Source: CAJXII01 sp965242915 (GTDB lineage Bacteria; Campylobacterota; Campylobacteria; Campylobacterales; Arcobacteraceae). From it: a stretch of DNA of 12,114 nucleotides. Made by a program: the position numbers and the translations under genes. Location of the stretch: assembly GCA_965242915.1 (NCBI GenBank), contig CBDETN010000014.1, forward strand, positions 1 through 12,114. The letters are read 5' to 3'. Shown one piece after another: positions 6,296 to 12,114 of the stretch (its first letter is position 1; each line of letters begins with the position of its first letter). The notes beneath the pieces are model-generated. The model had not been told where the DNA came from, did no database searches, and saw only the letters and a program-made list of their open reading frames with translations.

Positions 6296-6639
6296 AAAGA
6301 ATTTCTAAATCTACCTATTGTAGTTGAGTCTGGTGCTAATGATTCTAAGCTTAATCCTGCAAATTTCATATAAAGTAAATTTACATTAAGTCCTTCTTCA
6401 GCTTTTTCATCACTTAAATCATAAAACTTCTGAATAAGTAAGATTTTAAACATTAATATTTGATCATATGCTTGTACTCCACATACATTTTTACTTCCTG
6501 TTCCATTCTTCTTTAATACAGGTCTTAATTTATTAAAATCTATTATAGAATCTAATTGTTTTAAAAAAGAATCTACATATTCTAATCTATCATTAAGAGC
6601 ATAATCTGAAAAAGAGAGGTTTGAATCTTTAAATGCCAA
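6296..6639 (-). pseudogene. IS5-family transposase, N-terminal DUF772 part only
   Basis: From ATG 6639 (AAAAAGG ribosome site upstream), 115 native codons encode the IS5 N-terminal domain. They run LNDRLEYVDSFLKQLDSIID, then VQAYDQILMFKILLIQKFYD, LSDEKAEEGL, FAGLSLES, APDSTTIGRFRNSL. This is the DUF772 region that precedes the catalytic core. Residue 115 is followed by ISA terminal-repeat codons (EPLANSIILNS) and a stop at 6259. All catalytic residues are lost. It differs from the IS5-type remnant at 4661-5047, so two IS5 lineages are present. Confidence 0.85.
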
Positions 6640-6681
6640 TTTATTACCTTTTTGCTTAAATATCTTTAATTTATATGTGTA

Positions 6682-6687
6682 ATTATA
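6682..6687 (-). promoter_or_regulatory. -10 element of the IS5-family transposase
   Basis: The minus strand reads ATTTTTAGCTATAAT, 43 bases before the ATG at 6639. The TTAGCTATAAT core is shared with the leaders at 3343 and 7595. Confidence 0.5.
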
Positions 6688-6804
6688 GCTAAAAATAGCC
6701 TTTAAATACCTTAACTAAAGGCTTGGTTGAGATTTATTTTAGAGTGTTACTGTGCAGTGGTCTCGTAATATAGAGTTTATAGCATAGTGCTTTAAAAAAG
6801 CAAT

Positions 6805-7299
6805 TTGTAGCACCAGTAAAAAAGAATCGTAAAGCAGCACTAACTCTATAAAGACAGAAATAAAAGAAGATATGTTAATATTGACAGCATAGATATGGGA
6901 GCTTGTAGTAGTCGACTTATATATTTAAAAGGTTGCAATACACCTTTGAATATTGGTAAGCAAATTGTCAAAAACGGCAACGATGGTGAACCTATGTACC
7001 TGTATCTTATTACTAATGATATAGACTTATCCTTTCAACAGACACTTGGAATCTATCAAAAACGGTGGAAAATAGAGGAATACCACAAGTCATTAAAACA
7101 AAATTTAAAGATAGAACATTCGCCAACTAAGGTTGAATTATCACAAAGAAATCATATTAACTTAACTATAGGTGCATTTATCAAGCTAGAAAAACTTCGT
7201 TTGAACTATAAAATGAATCACTTTGCAATTAAAGAAAAAATATATATTGAAGCTCTAAAGGTTGCTTATCAAAAAGTTAGAGAATTAAAGTGTGGATAA
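6805..7299 (+). pseudogene. IS4/IS701-like transposase, C-terminal half with a frameshift
   Basis: A first piece (about 6810-6843) reads ALKKQFVAPVKKNRKAAL. After a frame change near 6843 a second frame continues LYKDRNKRRYVNIDSIDMGA to the stop at 7299. Together they resemble the second half of IS4/IS701-type DDE transposases: EPMYLYLITNDIDL, then IYQKRWKIEEYHKSLKQN with the catalytic Glu, and SPTKVELSQRNHINL. The longest uninterrupted frame begins at ATG 6895, but that Met is internal to the family and is not a true start. The N-terminal half, with the first two Asp residues, is missing, probably lost when the IS5 element inserted at 6760. Confidence 0.7.
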
Positions 7300-7496
7300 T
7301 TCTGTAACATTTACTGTAAATTATGATATTTAGATTATTGTAACATCAGATGCTAATTGTTTTTTAATTCTTCGTGGTTGATTAAACTCATGTAAATTCT
7401 TTACAAATAATTTACCCTATTATCATATCAAATAAATTTAATTTTTAAGGTTTACCTAGTTAGATTTACCCTCTCAGAAAAACCTCTCTTTTAATT
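7300..7496. other. Non-coding stretch between IS remnant and IS66; original pstS 3' flank
   Basis: The first bases (TCTGTAACATTTACTGTAAA) probably hold the right end of the IS4/IS701 remnant. The right part (up to 7496) is the original downstream flank of pstS, because it continues that gene across the IS66 insertion. A 27-codon minus-strand frame ending at 7330 (FNQPRRIKKQLASDVTII) is not recognised and may be chance or another gene tail. TTTACC occurs three times (about 7410-7475). No terminator hairpin was found. Confidence 0.4.
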
Positions 7497-7504
7497 AATG
7501 TTTT
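7497..7504 (+). repeat. IS66 target-site duplication, left copy
   Basis: AATGTTTT directly precedes the IS66 end and is repeated exactly at 9036-9043. Eight bases is the known duplication length of IS66-family elements. Confidence 0.92.
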
Positions 7505-7594
7505 GTAACTAATCACCCTAGGAAACCTCAAAAAGAATTCTAATATTTACCTCAATAAATAGTAATTTAAAGCCTATAAATAGGACTAATTAGC

Positions 7595-7600
7595 TATAAT
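7595..7600 (+). promoter_or_regulatory. -10 element and ribosome site of IS66 tnpC
   Basis: TATAAT sits within AATTAGCTATAAT, 28 bases before the TTG start. TAGGA at 7616-7620 is the ribosome binding site and supports the TTG at 7628 over later ATGs. No -35 is apparent. Confidence 0.5.
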
Positions 7601-7627
7601 TCACTACATAAAAAGTAGGAATAAATT

Positions 7628-9018
7628 TTGAAGAAAATTCGCCTGAAATATCAATTTTCAATAAAATCCAAAAAAGAACTTAAAGATTTATCCCATAAAG
7701 AGCTTCTTAAATATATAGAAAACCTTCAAGATAACCTCGTGCAAGAAAAACCACCAAAGAATTCAAACAACTCCAGTATTTCACCATCAAGTGAGATAGC
7801 ACCTCCTCAAAAAAGAAATAATAAAAATCAATCTCTTGAAGAGAAGAGTGGTAAAAGTGTTGGTGGACAATCAGGGAGAGAGGGAGTAACTCTTTTACAA
7901 AGTGATACTCCTGATGAGATTGTTGCATTGCCTTATAAACTATTAGAATGTAAAAAGTGCAGTAGTGATATATCTACTGTTGTATCTGCACTCAAAGAAA
8001 GACGACAAGTCTTAGATATTGAATTATCATCTATTACTCATAAAATAACAGAGTATCAAAGCTTCTCTAAAAAGTGTTTCTCTTGTGGTTATGAAAATCA
8101 TGACAGTAGTGCATTTACAATATCACCAAATATCAGTTATGGGTCAACAGTTATAGCTATGGTTTCATACCTAAGTGTTTCTCAGTATATGTCAAATATG
8201 AGAATAGTAGAACTTATGAACAACCTATTCAATATAAAACTCTCAGAGGGAAGCATTACAGGCTTATTAGCAAAAGCCTCAACACTCTCACAAAATACTA
8301 TTAACAAATCACAGCTCTACTGGAGAAAGCTCCTCTAGTAGGTATAGATGAGACTGGATGTAAGGTTAATGGCTCTAAACATTGGCATTGGACTTTTCAC
8401 AATGAGAGCAATACTCTTATTGTTGCGGATAAGTCACGAGGAACTAAGGTCATCAACAATACTTTTACAAATGGTTTTAAAAATGCTTGTGTGGTTCATG
8501 ATAATTATTCATCATATAGCTCACTTGAGTGTGTTAGTGAACAGTTATGTTTAGCACACAAGATGAGAGATTTAAACTATGCTATTGAGTGTGATGAGAC
8601 TAAGCTAATGAAAGATATAAAGACATTACTCAAAGAAGCTATAAGAGATGATAAAGTCAACTTAACTTCCATTGCTAGAGTAACTCTAAAAAGTCAATAT
8701 GACAAATCACTTCAACATCTTTTAACTATGCCATACATTGAAAAAAGTGAAACGCATAAACAAATAAAATCACTTACAAAATCTAAAGATAAACTGTTTA
8801 CTTTTTTACTTAATGAAAATATCCCAGCAGATAATAATGCTAGTGAGCGTGCCATTAGAAATATAAAAGTTAAGCAAAAAGTATCAGGACAATTCAAATC
8901 ACTTGAGGGTGCACAAAATTATGCTAATTTACGATCAGTTATTGATACTTCTCGTAAGCGTGGCTTAAATGAGTTTGAATCATTGGTTTCTGTAATGAAG
9001 GGGAATTCTCTCTTTTAG
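7628..9018 (+). pseudogene. tnpC: IS66 transposase TnpC, split by a one-base deletion
   Basis: Part 1 (7628-8338, TTG start) holds a leucine-rich N-terminal helix (KELLKYIENLQ), a PPKNSNNSSISPSS linker and the IS66 zinc finger (C108, C111, C150, C153). Part 2 is in the -1 frame, runs to the stop at 9018 and holds the catalytic domain. Its DDE residues lie in GIDETG, VVHDNYSSY and NNASERAIRN. The two frames join naturally if one A is restored to the AAA at 8306-8308, giving NTINKITALLEKAPLVGIDE. Upstream in the -1 frame there is a TAA at 8302-8304, so the usable overlap is short. It holds no classical X-XXY-YYZ slippery site. A single inactivating deletion is therefore more likely than programmed frameshifting. 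Confidence 0.88.
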
Positions 9019-9019
9019 A

Positions 9020-9035
9020 TAGGGTGATTAGTTAC
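9020..9035 (-). repeat. IS66 right terminal inverted repeat
   Basis: TAGGGTGATTAGTTAC is the exact complement of 7505-7520. Its last bases, read on the minus strand, encode the new C-terminal residues and stop of PstS. Confidence 0.92.
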
Positions 9036-10095
9036 AATGTTTTTTAGATAATGCTTCTAAAGTAAGTTTTTTGCCACTCATAGTAGATTTTCTAATTGCT
9101 GATCTTTGAGATTTTGGTAAAGGGATAAGTCCTATTTCACTTAAAATCCCATTTTTTCCTATCATATTTTCAGACATAAACATTTCAATATATTTTTCCA
9201 TTGCTGGAACATCTTGTTTATGAGAGTTCTTTGTGTAGAAAAATAGTGATCTTGACATTGGATATTTACCTGATGAGATCGAATCAGGAGTAGGAACTAC
9301 ACCATTTATTTTAGCTCCAATTAATTTATCATCATTTTCAATTAAGAATGAGTAACCAAAAATTCCAAAAGCAGCTTTGTTTTTTGTAAGTTTTTTAACA
9401 ATGATATTATCATTTTCACCTGATGGAACATAAACACCATCTTGTCTAACTAGATGATATTTTCTATATCTTTTATTTGCTTTTTTATCTTTTTTATATA
9501 AATTAGTATAAACAGCCATTTTTTTGAAAGCACCTTTAAGAACCATATCTTCAAAGGCATCTCTAGTTCCAGATGATTTTGGTGGTCCATAAATAATAAT
9601 TTTTCTATTTGCTAAAGAAGCATCAATTTGATTCCATTTTTTGTATGGATTAGAAATTAATGATTTTCCATCTTTTGCTGGTACTTCAGATGCTACTGCT
9701 AATGCCAATTGTTTTTTTGTAATTGAAAAAGAATTGTTTGATTTATCTTGAGCAAATGCAATTCCATCAAATCCAATTACAGCTTCTGTAATATCAGTAA
9801 CACCATTTTTAGCACAAAGCTTAAACTCTTTAATTTTCATTCTTCTTGATGCATTTGTAATATCAGGGGTATTTAATCCATTACCAGCACAAAATAGTTT
9901 CATTCCACCACCTGAACCAGTTGATTCAACTACAGGAGTTGGATATTTAGTTGTAGCTCCTAATTCTTCTGCAACTGAAGATGCAAAAGGATAAACAGTT
10001 GATGAACCAACCATTTTAATTTGATCTCTAGCACTTAAAGATACTGTTAAAGCAGTACAAGCCAATAAAGTAAGTGTTGTTTTTTTAATTGTCAT
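9028..10095 (-). CDS. pstS: Phosphate ABC transporter substrate-binding protein PstS
   Basis: The periplasmic phosphate-binding protein of the high-affinity Pst transporter, 355 residues. The start at 10095 is chosen over the ATG at 10107 because the GGAG that overlaps the first ATG is then 8 bases upstream. The product then begins with a proper signal peptide (MTIKK, a hydrophobic stretch, SLSA, cleavage near residue 22). The mature protein opens with IKMVGSSTVYPFASSVAEEL and has the phosphate-site signatures ESTGSGGGMKLFCAG, TNASRRMK and GFDGIAFAQ. Later motifs such as PPKSSGTRDAFEDM and AFGIFGYSFL are as expected. The end is altered. The native ...LSKKH-stop has become ...LSKKHCN-stop through the IS66 insertion, a harmless-looking change. 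No pstC, pstA or pstB follows within the visible flank, so the gene is either a lone copy or separated from its operon. Confidence 0.93.
   Translation of the reverse strand: MTIKKTTLTLLACTALTVSLSARDQIKMVGSSTVYPFASSVAEELGATTKYPTPVVESTGSGGGMKLFCAGNGLNTPDITNASRRMKIKEFKLCAKNGVTDITEAVIGFDGIAFAQDKSNNSFSITKKQLALAVASEVPAKDGKSLISNPYKKWNQIDASLANRKIIIYGPPKSSGTRDAFEDMVLKGAFKKMAVYTNLYKKDKKANKRYRKYHLVRQDGVYVPSGENDNIIVKKLTKNKAAFGIFGYSFLIENDDKLIGAKINGVVPTPDSISSGKYPMSRSLFFYTKNSHKQDVPAMEKYIEMFMSENMIGKNGILSEIGLIPLPKSQRSAIRKSTMSGKKLTLEALSKKHCN
9036..9043 (+). repeat. IS66 target-site duplication, right copy
   Basis: AATGTTTT is identical to 7497-7504. It is also codons of the pstS C-terminus (KKH region) on the minus strand. 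Confidence 0.92.
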
Positions 10096-10138
10096 TTTTT
10101 TCTCCATATTGTTTTGATTGAAGAATTTTAATATGACT

Positions 10139-10156
10139 TGATTACATTATGGTTAC
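10139..10156 (-). promoter_or_regulatory. Possible Pho-box-like direct repeat upstream of pstS
   Basis: On the minus strand GTAACCA and GTAATCA (6 of 7 identical) are spaced 11 bases apart, separated by TAAT, about 45-60 bases before the pstS start. PhoB-type boxes are 7-base direct repeats with 4-base AT-rich spacers, so the geometry fits. The bases differ from the E. coli CTGTCAT consensus. This is a hypothesis based on spacing and on the gene downstream. Confidence 0.3.
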
Positions 10157-10169
10157 GAGTTTAAATATT

Positions 10170-10310
10170 TTACTGATGTTGTGATAATCTAAATTCTAAA
10201 ATTTGTATTTTTGATATATCTTTTGCTGACATACCTAACTTTTTCATTCTTATTATCTGATTTCTTAGCTCTTGTTGAGCTTCTACTTTTAGTATTCTCG
10301 CATTTCTTTT
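10170..10310 (-). pseudogene. Unrecognised gene tail, 46 codons, cut by the IS481 element
   Basis: A frame with no good start runs from 10310 to a stop at 10170-10172. It reads KRNARILKVEAQQELRNQII, then RMKKLGMSAKDISKIQILEF, then RLSQHQ. The composition (helical, charged, with an LGMSAKDIS turn that could be a helix-turn-helix) looks like real protein rather than noise. The frame closes at a TAA (10311-10313) just before the IS481 end. I do not recognise the family. It lies 75 bases upstream of pstS in the same direction and could be the 3' end of the gene that preceded pstS. Confidence 0.4.
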
Positions 10311-10320
10311 TTATATTCTT

Positions 10321-11417
10321 TGTTGTCAAGTTTCACCACGTTGTACCATTTCAAAAGCAATATGTTGAAACACATCTGGTAAAATCTTAAATATTTCAGG
10401 TTTCGTTTGAAACCAACTTTGAACTGCATCAAATGGAGTTCTAACTTTTAATTCTTTTTTTAAAGAACCATGTCTTCTATTGAAGTTGTAGTATATCAAA
10501 AATTTATTTAAATCTTTTTTAACATCATCAATATTGTCATACTCTTCTGCTTTAATTGTAGCATTTTTAATAGTTCCGTTTACTCTTTCTGCCATTGCGT
10601 TAGTTTGAGGTGTGTATGGAGCTGTTAGCCTATGTTCTATCTCATCATCTTTACACTCTACATCAAACTTATGATTACCACTTACAAAACCTTTTTCTCT
10701 TGCCCATTTGTCTGTGAACTCTAATCCATTATCTGTTAAAATATGTGTTAAGTAAAATGGAAAAAATTCTTTACATTCTTTTAGAAAAGATACTGCATTT
10801 GCTGCTGTCTTATTCTCATACACTTTATAGTAAAGTAGCCTTGTAGCCCTGTCTATTGCTACAAATAGGTAATATTTTTGCTTGTCAAACTTTGGTAAAT
10901 AAGTTACATCTATATGTAAATAACCAGGCTCATACTCTTTGAACTTTTTAGCTTTTTCTTTTTGCTCTTGTGGAACTCTGTTTATATCAAAGGCTTTTAA
11001 AGTGCGATAAGCATTACTTCTATTTGCATTTGGAATAATATCAACGATTGTATCTGCTAAGTCATCTAACTCCATCCAAGTCATTGTTCTGACTACTTTA
11101 ATTAACTCTTTTTCTAAAGGTGTTAGAGCATAATGGATTCTTTTTGGTCTTGAACTTTTATCATTTAAAAAATCTCTATTTTTATGCTTGGCGATAGTTT
11201 TAACATTCACATTATAATTATTTGTTAATTCAACATTTGTTAAATTAGATTGTTGTATTATTTCTCTTACATGCTGGTTTGTTCTGGCATTAGAGTGATA
11301 GACTTGTGGCATTTTTAAAATCCTTATTTGCTGTAAAGATTTTACAATTATGTTGTTAAGCTATCGCTTTCTTATTTATGTAACTAGGCAACCATAACGT
11401 GGTGAAACTGGACAACT
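10321..11417 (-). mobile_element. IS481-family insertion sequence B, complete
   Basis: The inverted ends match at 21 of 23 bases: GTTGTCAAGTTTCACCACGT at 10322 onward, and GTTGTCCAGTTTCACCACGT on the minus strand from 11416. One intact transposase gene fills the element and its stop lies inside the left end. No convincing target duplication is seen. The left flank (gene tail, minus strand) and right flank (ruvC end, plus strand) do not form one gene, which suggests a deletion or recombination next to the element. Confidence 0.8.
10326..11312 (-). CDS. IS481-family transposase, intact
   Basis: The 328-residue protein starts at ATG 11312, with AAGGA about 9 bases upstream. The N-terminal helix-turn-helix (LTNVELTNNYNVNVKTIAKH) precedes an rve integrase core. 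Its DDE residues are D135 (YLHIDVTYLP), D194 (ILTDNGLEF) and E242 (NAMAERVNGTIKN). The C-terminal FLIYYNFNRRHGSLKK and TPFDAVQSWF motifs are those of IS481 transposases. No lesion is visible, so the element may be active. The product shares the KKFKEY-x-x-GY-x-HID segment with the transposase at 1-924 but is a different lineage. Confidence 0.93.
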   Translation of the reverse strand: MPQVYHSNARTNQHVREIIQQSNLTNVELTNNYNVNVKTIAKHKNRDFLNDKSSRPKRIHYALTPLEKELIKVVRTMTWMELDDLADTIVDIIPNANRSNAYRTLKAFDINRVPQEQKEKAKKFKEYEPGYLHIDVTYLPKFDKQKYYLFVAIDRATRLLYYKVYENKTAANAVSFLKECKEFFPFYLTHILTDNGLEFTDKWAREKGFVSGNHKFDVECKDDEIEHRLTAPYTPQTNAMAERVNGTIKNATIKAEEYDNIDDVKKDLNKFLIYYNFNRRHGSLKKELKVRTPFDAVQSWFQTKPEIFKILPDVFQHIAFEMVQRGET

Positions 11418-11478
11418 TGATATTACAGATGCAATTGCAATTGCATTAACTCATGCACAAAGAATTAAGTGTAAATAG
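11416..11478 (+). pseudogene. ruvC: ruvC, last ~20 codons only
   Basis: The frame reads LDITDAIAIALTHAQRIKCK followed by TAG at 11476-11478. DAxDAxAIAxTH is the conserved C-terminal helix of the Holliday-junction resolvase RuvC, holding its last catalytic Asp residues. Everything upstream is IS481 B, and the sequence on the far side of that element shows no RuvC N-terminus (no GIDPG motif). The gene is lost here, unless the true 5' part was moved elsewhere by rearrangement. purN starts 68 bases downstream. Confidence 0.7.
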
Positions 11479-11511
11479 AAAAAATAATTTTTATTTTTCA
11501 ATAAAATTTGA

Positions 11512-11517
11512 TATAAT
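11512..11517 (+). promoter_or_regulatory. -10 element of purN
   Basis: TATAAT in TTTGATATAAT, preceded by a T-rich stretch (11490-11499) and 29 bases before the ATG. purN therefore has its own promoter and survives the loss of upstream ruvC. Confidence 0.5.
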
Positions 11518-11546
11518 CCTTTAATATATTCATTATAGGAAAGAAA

Positions 11547-12114
11547 ATGAAAAAAATAGGAATATTAGCTTCTTATAATGGAAGTGGATTTCAAACTATA
11601 CAAAAAGCAATAAATAAAAATATTTTAGATGCAAAGATAGTTGCACTAATATCAAATAATTCAAGTGCAAATGCTTTGTTACTAGCAAAAGAATTAAATA
11701 TCCCAACTTTTGTAATAAATGATAAAAAATATCCTAATCAAGATATAGATAAAAAAATTGCTTCACTTTTTAAAGAGTATGGATGTGATTATATTTTTTG
11801 TTCAGGTTATATGAAAATGATTGGGCCAAAATTAATTTCATCGTTTGAAAAAAAAATAATAAATACTCATCCAGCTCTTTTACCTTCGAAATATGGTGGA
11901 AAAGGAATGTATGGAAGATTCGTGCACGAAACAGTTATAAATAATAAAGAAAAAATATCGGGTGTTACTATTCATTTTGTAAATGAAAAGTATGATGATG
12001 GTGAAATAATTTTAAAAAAAGAACTTAAAATAAATAATTCAGAAAATGTAGATTCTTTAGAAAATAGAATTAAAATTTTAGAGAGTATAGCTATTATTCA
12101 AGCATTTAAAAAGC
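11547..12114 (+). CDS. purN: Phosphoribosylglycinamide formyltransferase PurN, 3' end off the window
   Basis: It catalyses the third step of de novo purine synthesis, moving a formyl group from 10-formyl-tetrahydrofolate to GAR in the cytoplasm. The start at ATG 11547 has AGGAAAG 3-9 bases upstream. The visible 189 residues include the N-terminal nucleotide-site strand (KKIGILASYNGSGFQTI). The catalytic pair N106 and H108 lies in IINTHPALLPSKYGGKGM. The catalytic Asp of KYDDGEII (150 or 151) follows GVTIHFVNE. E. coli PurN is 212 residues, so only the end is missing. The YGGKGMYG variant of the loop is the form I associate with Campylobacterota and Bacteroidota. The gene is intact as far as seen. 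Confidence 0.92.
   Translation, partial: MKKIGILASYNGSGFQTIQKAINKNILDAKIVALISNNSSANALLLAKELNIPTFVINDKKYPNQDIDKKIASLFKEYGCDYIFCSGYMKMIGPKLISSFEKKIINTHPALLPSKYGGKGMYGRFVHETVINNKEKISGVTIHFVNEKYDDGEIILKKELKINNSENVDSLENRIKILESIAIIQAFKK

Larger units (their letters stand above)
6296..6760 (-). mobile_element. IS5-family element, one half remaining
   Basis: The outer end is placed at 6760, where CCACTGCACAGTAACACTCT begins on the minus strand. About 120 bases of leader, with TATAAT at 6682-6687, separate it from the transposase ATG. The inner half was replaced at 6295 by ISA copy 2. To the right the element abuts a decayed IS4/IS701-like gene. Confidence 0.65.
7505..9035 (+). mobile_element. IS66-family insertion sequence (tnpC-only, ISBst12-like), 1531 bp
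   Basis: Perfect 16-bp inverted ends (GTAACTAATCACCCTA at 7505-7520 and its complement at 9020-9035) start with the GTAA typical of IS66. They are bounded by 8-bp direct repeats. Only a tnpC gene is present and there is no room for tnpA or tnpB. This matches the ISBst12 subgroup. The clean duplication shows this insertion has not been rearranged since it landed in the end of pstS. The transposase is frameshifted, so the element is probably no longer autonomous. Confidence 0.93.

Noticed and set aside
7331..7413. Minus-strand 27-codon frame (FNQPRRIKKQLASDVTII)
   Set aside because: It is short, without a start, and not recognised. It is noted in the stretch description but is not strong enough to call a gene.
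7707..7928. Minus-strand open frame within IS66, and similar ones at 8712-8897
   Set aside because: Both are shadows of tnpC with no start signals or family motifs.
8348..8554. 68-codon plus-strand frame in the middle of IS66
   Set aside because: It is out of frame with both tnpC pieces. The true coding frame through this stretch carries the GIDETG and HDNYSSY catalytic motifs.
9028..10107. pstS start at ATG 10107
   Set aside because: The GGAG overlapping this ATG is correctly spaced for the ATG at 10095 instead, and the signal peptide reads naturally from there.
1..12114. CRISPR arrays, tRNA or rRNA genes, or a defence island
   Set aside because: No regularly spaced repeats, no tRNA-like cloverleaf and no rRNA signatures were seen. 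The only defence-type gene is the broken PIN toxin.

Overview
The window is very AT-rich. The housekeeping fragments (PstS, PurN, a RuvC tail, a PhnA-like zinc ribbon, a CoA-type NUDIX enzyme) and the promoter style (T-rich stretch followed by TATAAT, no consistent -35) suggest a Campylobacterota bacterium, probably Arcobacter-like. That assignment is inferred from sequence character and family recall, not from a search. No rRNA, tRNA or CRISPR array was seen.

The region is best read as an insertion-sequence graveyard. About nine different transposable-element pieces from at least seven families are packed, often nested, between a few chromosomal genes. From left to right: a partial IS481-family element (1-980) sits inside the start of an IS91-type transposase gene (981-1151). 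A 5'-truncated PIN-domain (VapC-like) toxin gene (1377-1720) follows, then a complete 1.5-kb DDE element, here called ISA copy 1 (1720-3214). ISA copy 1 cuts off a transposase start (3215-3469), and the outer end of that remnant cuts off a phnA-like gene that also carries an in-frame stop (3449-3739). A divergent intact NUDIX hydrolase gene (3863-4516) follows. Next come a decayed IS5-type transposase (4661-5047), an IS3-type tail (5080-5259), a truncated ISA copy 2 (5260-6295), an IS5-family N-terminal half (6296-6760) and a frameshifted IS4/IS701-like C-terminal half (about 6805-7299).

A complete IS66-family element (7505-9035) has matching 16-bp ends and a clean 8-bp target duplication. 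It landed in the stop codon of pstS (9028-10095, minus strand) and gives that gene a two-residue extension and a new stop. Its own transposase is broken by an apparent one-base deletion. Upstream of pstS are a weak Pho-box-like direct repeat and an unrecognised gene tail. A second, complete IS481-family element (about 10321-11417) abuts the last codons of ruvC, and purN (11547 to the edge) follows.

The genes that look intact are nudix, pstS, purN (partial), the ISA copy 1 transposase and the two IS481 transposases. No new defence or metabolic system is evident. The points of interest are how the insertions nest, the junctions whose two flanks do not belong together (signs of IS-mediated deletion or recombination), and how IS ends supply new starts and stops to neighbouring frames.
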